Positions 9,997-21,398 of a DNA stretch of 21,604 bases are shown piece by piece. The DNA comes from Phoronis ovalis (lineage: Eukaryota; Phoronida; Phoronidae), in assembly GCA_028565635.1 (NCBI GenBank), contig JAOXYB010098382.1:1-21604 (forward strand). Reading direction: 5' to 3'. The translations under genes and the position numbers were made by a program. The notes below the pieces were generated by a model. The model was not told the DNA's origin, searched no databases, and saw only the letters and a program-made list of their open reading frames with translations. Numbering within the stretch: the first letter of the stretch is position 1; each line of letters opens with the position of its first letter.

Positions 9997-10762
9997 GTAA
10001 CCAACCATTCCCCTGAAACTTCTAACTGAAAATGAAGCAGTTAAAATTTTTACCATCTTTTGCATGACGTCAGAAAATTGAAATGCAGTGAATGGATGTC
10101 ATAATGGATTTCATAGCAAATTTTATGGTTAAAAATACTAAGAAATGTCAGAAGTAATAAAGTTAATAAGTTTGCCATTTAGTGATATTACCCAAAGTTG
10201 CCAAGCAAACAAGCAATAGTAAAGCTTGAACTCAAGACAAATACTTATGAATATAGTACTGTCTTAAAGTACTACCACAAAGATAAAGCTGTATACTGTA
10301 GTTAATTGTTCATAAAGTTTAAATTAAAGTTTAGTCACATAAAACTTAAACATAGGAAATTGGTTATCAGAATTATGGTCTTGTAAAGCCATTGCTTTTT
10401 CCTGTTGCATCAATGGTTTTCCTGTATAAGTTGTTCTGGTGGTTTTTAGAACAAAAGAATTTACATGTTTAAGATGTAAAACTAATTAGCATGACTAGCA
10501 TTATAGACCAGTGAAAGTCCAGTCTAATAGTCAGTGGTGATCAGTTTGTGCCATGACATAAAATTGTAGATCATTGTAGTTACCTTGCAATGCTTTATGT
10601 ACCTGAGACCTCAGTTTTAGTATTTTGAATTCAGTCAACTACATATTTACTGTAGGTTTCCATGTTATGCTCTCTTTGGATAAAGTATGAAATACTGGTT
10701 TCTGACATTAAGTCAAATTTTTCTGACGTCATCAGAAATCTGTCAGGGAATCGCTGGGTAAT
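9997..10762. mobile_element. Possible degenerate non-autonomous DNA transposon (MITE-like) with CRE-bearing inverted repeats
   Basis: The left side reads TAACCAACCATTCCCCTGA (9998-10016). The right side, read on the other strand from 10761, gives TTACCCAGCGATTCCCTGA. Further in, ATGACGTCAGAAAA (10064-10077) recurs in exact inverse at 10719-10732. The paired blocks are in the same order from each end, as expected for long imperfect terminal inverted repeats. The left arm has about 37 bases more between its two blocks, so one arm carries an indel. There is no coding capacity inside. No clear target-site duplication was found, so the ends are approximate. Confidence 0.38.
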
Positions 10763-11325
10763 AATAGAATCCAAATTCCATTAAGTTCTAAAGCATGGAG
10801 TAGATTATTCATGCTATGCAAAATGTAACATATATGTATACACAATTTCACATTTAATTACCATTCAGCTTGTTCAGGTACTTGCATGTATTTATAGGGA
10901 AAGGGGCATATTTATTTTTACTGCAGGTGTGAAAGGGACAATATGTTTTATTTTTGTGCAGTCGGATTCCTGAATTTTACTTTGGTCCGTGCAATGTGAT
11001 AAATGTTATGATTTATTTTCATGTTTTAGAGTTGCAAAATTTTTTTTATGTATTCATGATTATCATTTTTTAGTTCTGTGCAATGAGATTGAATCTTTCC
11101 CTTACTCCTTCATTGCCATCTTGGATACAGCATTTTGCTGAATGAAAGTATTTCATGACCCGCGATTGCAGAAATTTATTATTTGTGAATTGTGGAAAGG
11201 CAATTTATTTCCTTTGAACTGTGGTCATCCCATTAATTACCACCTCAATGTCCTGTCAAAATATATTTCTGACGTCCTTTTACTGCATCACAAACCAGTA
11301 CTTTGCATATACGGATAACTGGATA

Positions 11326-11720
11326 ACCTTCTAGCAAAGACGAGGGTTATTGCTACTGTCTTCCAATGCCTTTGCTTGAACATTTAATCAAATTTTAAAA
11401 ATCCTTTTTTTACAATGAGCCTTTGACCATCGACACCTCTAAATGACATGAAATCCTGATTTCTAAAAAATTTTGTGGCACATTTCTGTAAATTGGAAAA
11501 ATGCCAAAAAGTAAAAAATCGCCTTGCAGTACTTAATATTCTAAAAGGTCATCAAAATGACCTTTTTGTACCCCAATACCTTCGTTTTGGAATGTTTGAC
11601 ATTTGACCTCTAATTGACCCTTTGGCAACTAGGGCAAAGGTCATAGTTTGCTCAAAATTTGAAGAAATTTGCAAACCAATATTATTACTGCCTTTATAGC
11701 AGCATGCAACCCTAATTACC
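11326..11720 (+). mobile_element. Old, shorter copy of the TGACC-rich dispersed element
   Basis: The left end CCTTCTAGCAAAGACGAGG resembles the left end of the copies at 18611 and 21399 (CCTTTTAGCAAAGGCCAGG). The right end TGCAACCCTAATTA (11705-11718) resembles TGCAACCTAATCA of the 18.6-kb copy. Between them lie several TGACC/TGACCT words (for example near 11420, 11557, 11600 and 11620) separated by A-rich spacers, and a perfect 10-bp inverted repeat AAAAGGTCAT (11543-11552 with 11557-11566). It is about half the length of the other complete copy and more diverged. No open reading frame is present. Confidence 0.5.
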
Positions 11721-14700
11721 ATCACTGGCTAGCACATAAAGGTTTAATTTCTAAGGTTGTTTCATAGTTGACTATAAAACTAATGTTGTATTTGTTATGT
11801 TGTTTATTTTAGTTTGATGTTTTAGTACCATACAAACTACCAATTTTGTGATAATGGAAAGGCATGTAACCTGCATCTCGACTAGAAGCAGTAGTAAAAA
11901 AAAAACAATAATTTATTAACTGTATTCCCAACTTGAAACAAAAGTTAAATACTTTGCCCTTCATAACAGGTTTATGTTACTGTCTAGACATTTTGGGGAC
12001 GTGTTCTGTTGAAGAAGGTGTTTTGAAAATTTTCTCTTTGCTGTTCATGCTTATGACTTAAATGGTTATAAAAGGATGACATAAAAGTATGTGTGAACGA
12101 CCTATTAGAACTTTGCTTTGAAAATTTACCTTGTTGAGGGATAATACTAGACTTGGCTCAGTCTGAATAATAAAGTTTGTATTATCAGTCTACATAAACT
12201 GGTGCTTTTCTACTGACATTGCCTAAAGTGAAGATGAATTATAATTTTATGCAAGAAGTGCAACAAATTCAAATTTTGGCGTTTTCACTTTTATTATTTT
12301 TTTCATAAACCTTTAATTATTACTCGGTTTTTAAGGGTTTTTACCCTTTTTACACTTTTTTCTCAAGGGCTATCGCCAATTTTATATATTTTTATTTCCA
12401 TTACTAAAAATGATTAAGGTAGTGTATTGGTAATGTTACAAATGAAGAAAAAGAGTAAAATTATTAACATACAGGTATATTAAATCCTCATGTAATTAGG
12501 TCCTGTTTGTAGCCTGTGGACAGGCTAGAATAGTACCTGCCACAAATGGGTGTGTGTTACAAGTAGAACAATGGCTGTTGTAGCTGTTTACATTTTAATC
12601 CATGTTGTATACTCCAAATGTTGAAATATAAACAATACTTGGATATCTGTTTTAGCTTTGAATATAAGTCTATCCCTAGCTGATTGACAGTACTTAGTTT
12701 ATAGCAATGGCACCTGTATATATGCTACTCAATGAACCATTTAATTTATTGTTTAAAAGCATGTAATGTACTCCTATACCTTGAAATACCAATAAAAAGT
12801 TTTTACTTGTAAGTTTAAATGTTTGTTTTGTCATAGGAGCGATTTTTTCAATGCTTATGGCTCATGTATCAGCCATAAACATCAACCAAACTTGTACATT
12901 AGTTTCAAGGAGTTTGCAGTTTTTCATCTTAACAGACCCCAGGTTTGTAGACCAAAATATGTCCATGACATTCAACAATTTTCAAAGCTAGCCGTATGTG
13001 GCAATGCAGTGGTGCATGCTTTTTTGAGCGGGGCTTTGAGGCATTGTGAATGTAAGATACTGCAAGAAATTTGAAAATGTGTCAAAGAAAAGCACCATTA
13101 TAGTTGCACCCTTAAAGATGTTGAATGGTACTCTTCATGCAGCTGACAAAGCTCACTGTCGTTTGCCTGTGAACCATCACTTTCCCAGGTCCGACTCAAG
13201 CAAATAACTGGTACCCATGTTGTGAATGGCTTTTTGAAAAAGCCGCTAAATGCTGCTAATTTATCCCCTTAATGCATTGGGCAATAGTTTTTTTACCCTT
13301 TTTGGCTGCGACTCGAAAGGATATATTCAAAATGTGTTATATACCCAAAGTATTTGATATCACCTAGGGTTTCTGCTGTGTAATAAAGACCAGTGTTAAT
13401 TCCAATGGAAAAATTGATTAGAAAATGAAAAATTACTGTGGGAATTGTGACCAAAGAGTCATGCATTCTGTCTGGGGCCATCTTTCTCCTAAAATATTTC
13501 ATATTTTTTAGTGAGCCTTGCCTCATCACTGGGAATTGATTTACTACCAATAAAATTTATTGTAAAACTAATTCTGTCATCAGAATAAGTGTGGAAACGT
13601 ATAAATGTAAACTTGTTAAATGTGCAAACTTCTTGTAATATCTATAAATATATATAGAAACTTGCGGGTGGAACTAACAATTTTTGAATAAAAATGTAAT
13701 AATACACTGAGATCATTCCCGTCTTCCGTAACTATAACCCTACCATGATGCATCAAAATCCAATATGCTCTTTGACATTTATCCGTGATTTATTTGAATT
13801 TTTAAAAATAACCAGGTTATTTATGAATCGCGCTAAATGCTCACAGATAATCAAATAAGGTACTCTTACTGTATATTTGATCTAAGAAACTAACCCTATA
13901 TCTGCATAATGTGCCTTAACATGCTTTCTTTTTAAAAATCTCCCTTTTTACACGTTGTTCACAAACATGCATATCAGCTACTGATTAGAGTTGGACCCCC
14001 AAGATCACTTCATACCTCTTTCTGCTAAATAGAGTATTCATTTACCATTTCATTGCATAATTGATACCATATGTTAATTGTCTTTTGTCTCTATCTAATT
14101 ATCATGTCTGTCATAATAAGGTAATTAGTTAATTGCATTAGCTGTATTGTTGTATCAGGCTTGGTTAGCATGTGGTTATAAACCTTTATAGTACTACAGC
14201 TCCATGGTGTCTGCAAACTGTGGTTAGAATTGGTGGTAAGGGTCATGAAAACCTGCTGGGAATGATGCTCACTTGCTCTAAAGGGAATATTGGCTTATCA
14301 TGGTTTATGAGTACACTTAATTTTGTAGTTTTCGAAATCAGATGCTATTTTGTTCCGATTTCGTACCGAAATCCTTGTCATATATTTATTCATCAAACTA
14401 AGTGCATCTTTTAAAGTACCAGCCCATATATTTATACCGAAAATATAGTGAAATGACTATACTATTTGACTGGGATCTTCTCGGAAAAGCACCGGTAGGT
14501 AACACATGATCATGGTAACATGTGAAAAGACTTTTGGGGCAGCCATTTTTTCTCTCGCTCCGATGCAAAAATATATCCGTATCTCCAAATGTATGAATTA
14601 GCTGAGAAATATCAACCACCAGTGAAAAGTGTAATGCTAGTCATTGTGCAGTACCCTTTTAAGAACATTACAAATGTAACATTTCTTAATCCTTATTTTT

Positions 14701-16370
14701 GGGAACAAAATGTGGGCTTTTCATTTTTTACACCTGTTTAAAAAAATGTTACTTTTACTTAATATGCCGTACTTTGTCAGAGGTGGTTTCAAATGTGGTG
14801 TATGTTTTCTACTCAAATGAGAAATTACTCCTTGAAGCTTCAAATAAAGTCCAAATAACAAATGTAATGTTTTTCTGAACCAACATTTTGTTACAAATAT
14901 ATGTAAAAGCCTGTGGAGATGGCTATAATCTTGTTAGTTAGTAAGGAAACCACAAATTCTAAGAATTTCCTGTGGAAAACAGTGTGAAAATTTTGTATTT
15001 GTAAACTGTGTAATCTTAGATAATATCAGTAACTAAGTAGTAAGCAAAATCAGGAACTTGTATAATTCATGCTGCACCTTTTACAATTTATATTTATCTG
15101 TCTGCTAAAATTTTTCAAACATCCAAAAATCCATTAAGGAAGAAATGTGTTTGAAAAAATGTTTAAATCACGAACAATGCTGATAAAAAAAACAGCTGAA
15201 CACTTTTGTTGTGCTTTACTAGTTTGCTCTTCAAACATGGACCTGACAAATGTCCGTCACTGTCAGTACATTTTTATAAATGAATTACCTTGAAAAACAT
15301 ATTGCTATCAATTACATTTACTCCAATGAAATTATGGTATACATTTGATGCATATTGAAATTTAATCTAGATTTGCTTTAGTTATTGCAGTTACTTTTTA
15401 AAAAAAATTAATTAATGTTTTTAATTTTAAATAAGATGGAAGATCCTGTAATTTTCATGCTAAAATATGTTTCTGTTTCTGGATTTCATTATCAAATAAT
15501 ATGGCACAATCAATTCAGACATCCTTACAGTAAGGATTGGAACATTGTTTCATTTGCAAGTACATCACAACAATCAAAATAATAAAAACAAAATATAACT
15601 AATAATTTTTTTTTAAATTACAGAAAGACATAAAGGAAGTCTCAATTTAATCAAGTGAAATTATTTTCAAAATTTAAACACTTAAAGTTGCTATTTTTTT
15701 AGCAGTAAACAAGCCCCAGGTGAAATTTGAACATTTGACAAAAAGTCACATCCATGCTCCAAAATTCTGTTTATTGTAAGGTGTAGCTGGCTCCTCTACA
15801 CTAATCCTGAAGATACAGAAGAGATAACAAAAGTTTAATCCCTGACACCTTTAGATGGATGTCTCTAGTACAATAAACAAATTCAGATCTTTTAGATAAA
15901 GGTAATTTAGCAACAGTATAATGTCAACAACAGTAAGAAATGTATTGTTATAATTAATTGGAAAGAAAATATACTTTGAAAATTTGGTGTCATATTTGTC
16001 ACTTTCTTACTGATTGATGTTTAAGAACAGGTTGAATGTATAAATTGGATGCTTGTCTAGAGAATGATAGACAAGAATTTGGTTAATCTTATGTATCAAG
16101 GAAATGAGAAATGACTGCAAATGTGTACTCCCTGGTATTACTGCTGTTTTTGAATTTCAGCTATTTTTATAGAAATTCCTAAAAAAATAATAGATTAGTA
16201 ATATATTGCCTTTCCTCATCCTTTTGGATAATCTTAATTCTTTGCAATCTTTTAAATTGTAAAGCGTAGAAATATGTCCAATTACAATTAAGCTATCAAT
16301 TCCAAGACATCCTAATAGTTTTCTTGAGAATTATGGTGAACCTGGAAACATCAGTCTCTGCACCAATATT

Positions 16371-16475
16371 ATTCTCAGATTGTGCACCCTTTCTCTGAGG
16401 TCATGTACACAATTGACCTGCTTTGAGTTATGTGTGCTTTTGCACATCAGTAAAAGGGTTGCACAACCTGAGAAT
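16371..16475. repeat. 105-bp foldback sequence with about 25-bp inverted arms
   Basis: ATTCTCAGATTGTGCACCC (16371-16389) is matched in inverse by the right arm. Read on the minus strand from 16475, that arm gives ATTCTCAGGTTGTGCAACCC. The match continues into a CTTT stretch on both sides. The arms differ by about one substitution and one indel over 22 bases and enclose roughly 55 bases. It has the form of a small foldback element or a transcribed hairpin. Both arms contain TTGTGCA, a word also close to the termini of the TGACC-rich element, but that may be chance. Confidence 0.5.
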
Positions 16476-16616
16476 TAAGGGGAATGGCCTGAAATGGGTG
16501 TGCAGGGTTAAAAGTTTTTTGGGCCTATTTTGAACAGAACACTGGTCATTGATGATTTGTTTTGAACCAAATTCCATATTTTTTGAACCCTAACATTTCA
16601 TTCCAAAGAAAACAAC

Positions 16617-16631
16617 ATATATATATATATA
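16617..16631. repeat. (AT)7 microsatellite
   Basis: A simple alternating AT tract of seven units plus one base in intron sequence. It is likely polymorphic, and no function is implied. Confidence 0.85.
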
Positions 16632-17471
16632 AATAAGAAAAACTGATTAGGTAATAGATGTAACCCTTTTTAAGTCAACACATGATCAGAAAGGTCTCTG
16701 CTTTGATAAGTTAAAAGTGTGTTTTGCATTGACGAGTTTAAACAAGCCATTCTTTATGCCAAAGGTGTAGTGTTTTATATTTATATACTATATTGAAAAC
16801 ACAAGTATTTTTAATGTCTCTATAAAATAAAAAAAATAACATTAAATATATTATACTATTTATTTTACCTTTAAATATTGTTATATTTTGATTTCAAAAC
16901 CTTTTAGTTTTGTAAATAAGAAAGGGAACTCAATACTTTTGATAAAGTCTGCAAATAAAATAATGACTATAGGGTCATTATAGCAATGTCGGCTTATTTG
17001 GTTACTCAAAATATTCTGTTAGGATTAAAATAATGTACTATCTGTTAGTTATGTTGACCATGGTAAATATCGGGGCTAGATATACTGCCTATTCCTTTTG
17101 GAAATTTGGATTTACTGGGATGTCTCTTTGGCCCTGATAGGAAACCACTACTGCATCTATGCACCTGTTTTAAGATGGCGAGTACTGTTCGACACAATTT
17201 GTTGAAACTATAACGTAATGTCAAATTTGGTACAGTAAAGTTAAAATATAGCATGGCTACAAAAAACATATATTTTTCGTATTGGAAAACTATGAAAAAT
17301 GTCTATTTTTATAGTTACTGTTTTTAAGAGCTTTTACCCAAACTGGCCTCCTTACTGATTACATAAAGGTGACAGATAAAAGTAACTTTTTATCCTTATC
17401 CCAGGGGGTGCTTAGATTATATTATCTACTGGTGATGTGCAGCACATTTGGTTCGCAATTTCACGCTTCCA

Positions 17472-17935
17472 GGTATAACTTCGGGTCACTATTTCATCCT
17501 TCCCCGTATAATTTTGGGCAGTACTTTTCACGTTTTAGGTATAAACTCGGGTAGCCTTTTTCATTTCTTGTGGTATTTCGGGTAAGTATTTGTGTTTTAT
17601 CTGGCTGATGCAGAAAGTAAAAAAGGCCATGATATGTTAGCCGGATGCCAATAAACATATCACAGTCATACGAGGAATGTTTACTTCCACATTGACAGTT
17701 TTTTTTTAAGAATTACCTCGGGGTCATGCCAAGCGATTGGTTCTGGAACGATTCTGTGACTGTCATGATTTTAACTAGTAGGTTTAAGTTCAGGTCATGA
17801 TTTTTACATAGGTATAAGTATGGGTCTTGATTTTACAATAGGTATAAGTTCAGGTATGGTATTTTATACTTTGGTATATTTTCGGACCTATTTTTTAGTG
17901 CCACCTAGGTACAAGTTCGGATCATGATTTCTGAG
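17472..17935 (+). repeat. Degenerate minisatellite, 30-35 bp unit, in two blocks
   Basis: Units start with GGTATAAGTTCGGGTC and end in a T-rich half such as ATGATTTTTACATA. In the first block starts are seen at 17472, 17505, 17538 and 17572 (period 33-34). In the second block starts are at 17781, 17811, 17841, 17873 and 17908 (period 30, 30, 32, 35). Partial matches in between, for example CTCGGGGTCATG near 17718 and TGTCATGATTTTAACTAGTA just before 17781, suggest one array broken by divergence or insertion. Because the first-block period is a multiple of three, one frame reads as a repetitive peptide (YNFGS, YNFGQ, YKLG). This follows from the DNA repeat and is not evidence of a gene. Confidence 0.75.
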
Positions 17936-18510
17936 GTCCGATGGCACATCCCCAACCAAATCAACACCAACTCCCCCGGATTCTTATATTCTGTAACTTT
18001 CCAAAAATGTATACTTTTATAATCGTATCTTTTCATAAATTTATCCATAATTCAACTCAAACTATATAAAATGTTCTAGCCACCTTAAGTTAGCTTATTT
18101 TTTTAGGCACTGTCAAAAAATCTAATTCCATATCTGATTATTTTTAATTTGTTTGAAGCTCATAAATAAAGACGAAGATAGACAAGTAGTTAAAGCCCTG
18201 TCTGGAAACTATACCAGTCACCTATGTTACATGATCAGCAAAACTATGAGTCATTTTAACACAAGGGATTCATTGATAATACCTGGGGTCCAGGTAAATC
18301 TTTCCAGTCATTTGATCTTTCTCTTTATCCAATTGATTGTACACGAGCACTATTGATTAGATTTATAAAAAAATGTTGGTCTTTTCTCAATATTCACTTT
18401 GGACATTAGACTATTCAGTATCATCAATCTGCTGCCCGAATTGGTGAATTTTGTCAATGCACAATCGATGGCATAATACTTCCAATCACTTTTTCCAATC
18501 TATGTATTAC

Positions 18511-18525
18511 TGATGATGATGATGT
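18511..18525. repeat. Short (TGA)n microsatellite
   Basis: About five tandem TGA/GAT units in intron sequence. Confidence 0.8.
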
Positions 18526-18610
18526 TCTTAATGGCCCTGTTACTATATTAGTTTTCTAAAAGTGAAATTAATTTGCCCTTTTCTTGACATATCTAAAATA
18601 CCAACTTCAA

Positions 18611-19350
18611 ACTAGAATCGCCTTTTAGCAAAGGCCAGGTTGCACAGAGAAATAGTTGGATATCCAGACCTATTAGGATTATCCTGGAACCCATGGATGT
18701 TCAAATACCTCTGGATGACCTTTACCTCTTGTCGAAAGTTTCATGAAATTTTGACTGTTTGACCTCTGAATGACCTTTTGGACCTCAAAGTCAGCTAAGA
18801 TAACCTCTAAATGACCTGTTAACTTCATTTTTGAACTTTTCATCAAATTTCTGGAAATTAATTTCTGACCTTTTGACCTCAAAATGACCATACGATCCCT
18901 AGAGTACCTTTAAATGACATAAAACCATCATTTTCGGAAGTTAAATGCAATTACAAGAGTTTGACCTTTTGACCGATAAGGTCAGCTATGATGACATAGG
19001 AATGACATATGTCAAATTATACGACTAGCACCACTCTGTCTTGATTTATACACTCTTGCTTATTAAAATTAGCCAAAAACATGCTAAAAAAGAAAAATCT
19101 GACCTTTTGACCCATAAGAGACCTCACCAGATAACTTCATTTTTGAACGTTTTAAGACATTTTTGAAATTTGACCTACTGACCTCGAATTGACCCCTGAT
19201 CTAATTTTTGTATGTCCCCCTCCCTACTATCTTAAGTTTGACATCCATAGCTCAAAGTGTCTCCAAGTTATAGACGTTTGGAAGAAGAAAAAGGAAAAAA
19301 AGATACAATCTCAACAGATTACACTTGCTGTGCAACCTAATCAGAGGCTT
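18611..19350 (+). mobile_element. TGACC-rich dispersed element, longest copy, with short terminal inverted repeats
   Basis: The left end at 18611-18646 matches the element at 21399-21434 at 33 of 36 positions. Near the left end is AGGTTGCACAG (18637-18647), and its exact inverse CTGTGCAACCT lies at 19328-19338, which suggests terminal inverted repeats of a non-autonomous DNA transposon. The interior is built of TGACC/TGACCT words at irregular spacing, including TGACCTTTTGACCT (18866-18879) and near copies at 18962 and 19100, with A/T-rich spacers and a purine-rich stretch (19279-19304) before the right end. No frame encodes a transposase; open frames here are by-products of the repeat. Flanking target duplications were not identified, so both boundaries are approximate. 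Confidence 0.6.
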
Positions 19351-21041
19351 GTTTTGTATCAGCTTGCATGCTAGCCAAAACATACAAGAGCTAATTTTTG
19401 AGATTTTCATTAAGATTTCAAAATTGTTTAAGGAATAACAGTACATGCCTATTTACTTAAAGGTATTAGTTGGGATTATTATAACTTAGATATAATAGTC
19501 CTGGGTATTAGTGATATGATATATTGGGTTTCCTAAGATTCAGTTTTTTCTCATAATTTGGTTTTATTTATCCAGACAGGAAGGCAAATGTTACCTATTG
19601 CTATTTTAAGTCCTCTGGTGAATTGTATGTACCCTATTCAATAAGTACCACACTAACTTTAAATTTTCCTAAAGTAGTCTAAGGGATGAAATGTTTGATA
19701 ATAATAATACCGATTTCCGTTGCAAATAACTGTCGACTAGATTTCACAAGCATTAACCAACGATTACTATAATTAAAGCCAAAGCAGGTAATTTAAGTTG
19801 TTTGTCAGAAAAACTCAATGACAGGTGTTCCCTACCTAACCTTATTGGTCATCATTATCTTCTTTTGACAGTGAATATTATGAAAATTACATGTTATCCA
19901 TATATAAAAAAAATTCCACCAAGTTATCTTGCTGTAAGGGTCAGATCGGTGCAACCATTTGAGATCAAGACCTCCTTCACTGTAAATGTGCTTTCATTTA
20001 TTTGTGTTCTGTATTAATTTACAAAACAATGTGTTTAAAATGTTTGATGTAATACCCTGGAGCAATCAGACTGTATTTTTTTTGTAAAAATGCTTAAAAT
20101 ACATCTTATTCCTGTTTTGAACTGTCTGCAGATTTGGTGTGCTTGCATTGCAGCTTTTTATTGAAAAACCTTTGAAATCAAGCTATCACAGGGGTCATTA
20201 TACAGATATAATACAGTTCTCGGACAGAAGTCAGTTTAGATAAATGCAATGCGGCTAATACTAAGAGTTCCTGGCAAATACCAGTAATTGGTATGTGCTA
20301 TGAACTTATGCAATATATATGTCTGCCTGTCAGTTTCAATTGTAAAATTCAGTAAATTTGAAACTGTTATCTACTATATCCAACAGGTCATTTACACTAT
20401 AGTGATAACAAATACTTCTGTAGCATCTGATAACTTCTGTAGCATTTTACCTATTTCAACTCTGATGGAATTGCATGACATTTTTTTTACTGTTCAAATA
20501 AAAGAGTGATAACTGATTGACAACTTTGTTTTAAATTGAATTTCCCATTTTTATGATTAACCAAAAAGTATTAGTTAATGACAGGAAAGGCTGGCCTGGT
20601 CATTGACATACATGGTGGCATGGAGTATAAAACCACACTTTGTAGAATTCAAATTTGTACTGTAAGAAAATAACCATGTTAAATTCTTCCCACCTGAGCC
20701 TAAAAACCTCCACTAGAGCATTTAAAATTTTCGTATTTTATGATTTCTTACCTCTCAAATTTTATGTCCTTTTCGTAGCTCCATTTATACACTCTGAATC
20801 AACTCGAACCTTTTCCCTGCCCATCAATAAATTTGAAAGCACCACCCAACTAAAAGTAGCCAAACACAACGCATAGCATAATTTCTAACAACCAAAGAAA
20901 TATGTAGCTTCTAAGAAGAACCCATTTGCCACTTGCCTTTCCTCATGCACTGTTTCGTAGTAACTGGTCGGGCCCATATAAAAATTTGGTTCTCAAGCTC
21001 TCGTTGGCTATCACTTGCTTATAGTTCTGGAAGCCTGTCCA

Positions 21042-21069
21042 GGCGGACGATTAAAGGCGGACAATTAAA
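21042..21069 (+). repeat. Two tandem 14-bp units
   Basis: GGCGGACGATTAAA is followed at once by GGCGGACAATTAAA, one base different. It is GC-richer than its surroundings. About 70 bases on, TGGAAT plus one base occurs three times in tandem (21141-21161). Both are small local duplications with no clear role. Confidence 0.7.
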
Positions 21070-21398
21070 GGCCTGATCTGATCAAGTTGTTTCAGAGTCT
21101 ATAAAAGGTTTTAAACAATATAAGGGCTGTATGTAAAACATGGAATGTGGAATCTGGAATCGAGTCAAAATATTTTAGGGTGGGCCGGTTGCTGGTAAAA
21201 CTAGTAAAATACCTTGTTATATAATTAAAAGATAAAATTCAGGTAATTGTTTGCATATTGATTTCATATTCGGGTAAAAAAGAGGCAGTTCATATGATTC
21301 AGATATAAAGTAATATTTGGGGATATTAGGGGATATATATTAGTTCATACAAAATACAAAATAACAGAATTATGCATGAAGTGCATGCTGCAAAATAA

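Noticed and set aside
10496-10530. Short inverted repeat TAGACCAGTG / CCAGTCTA
   Set aside because: Only about five bases pair cleanly, which is expected by chance in a window of this size; it is also inside the putative MITE and not at its ends.
12823-13074. 83-codon open frame in intron 3
   Set aside because: The peptide resembles no known domain, the ADAMTS exon phase is not satisfied by an obvious acceptor, and the start lies in plain intron sequence.
17045-17269. Minus-strand 74-codon frame, and the plus-strand start-like AAGATGGCGAG at about 17172
   Set aside because: The plus-strand frame stops after 12 codons and the minus-strand frame has no domain or splice support. The segment may be an unclassified repeat, but I cannot show it.
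17369-17554. Repetitive peptide (YNFGS-like) encoded at the minisatellite
   Set aside because: The peptide repetition is produced by the 33-base DNA period; the second block with period 30-35 does not keep the frame.
18679-18891. Minus-strand 70-codon frame
   Set aside because: It is entirely inside the TGACC-rich element and its repetitive residues come from the DNA repeat.
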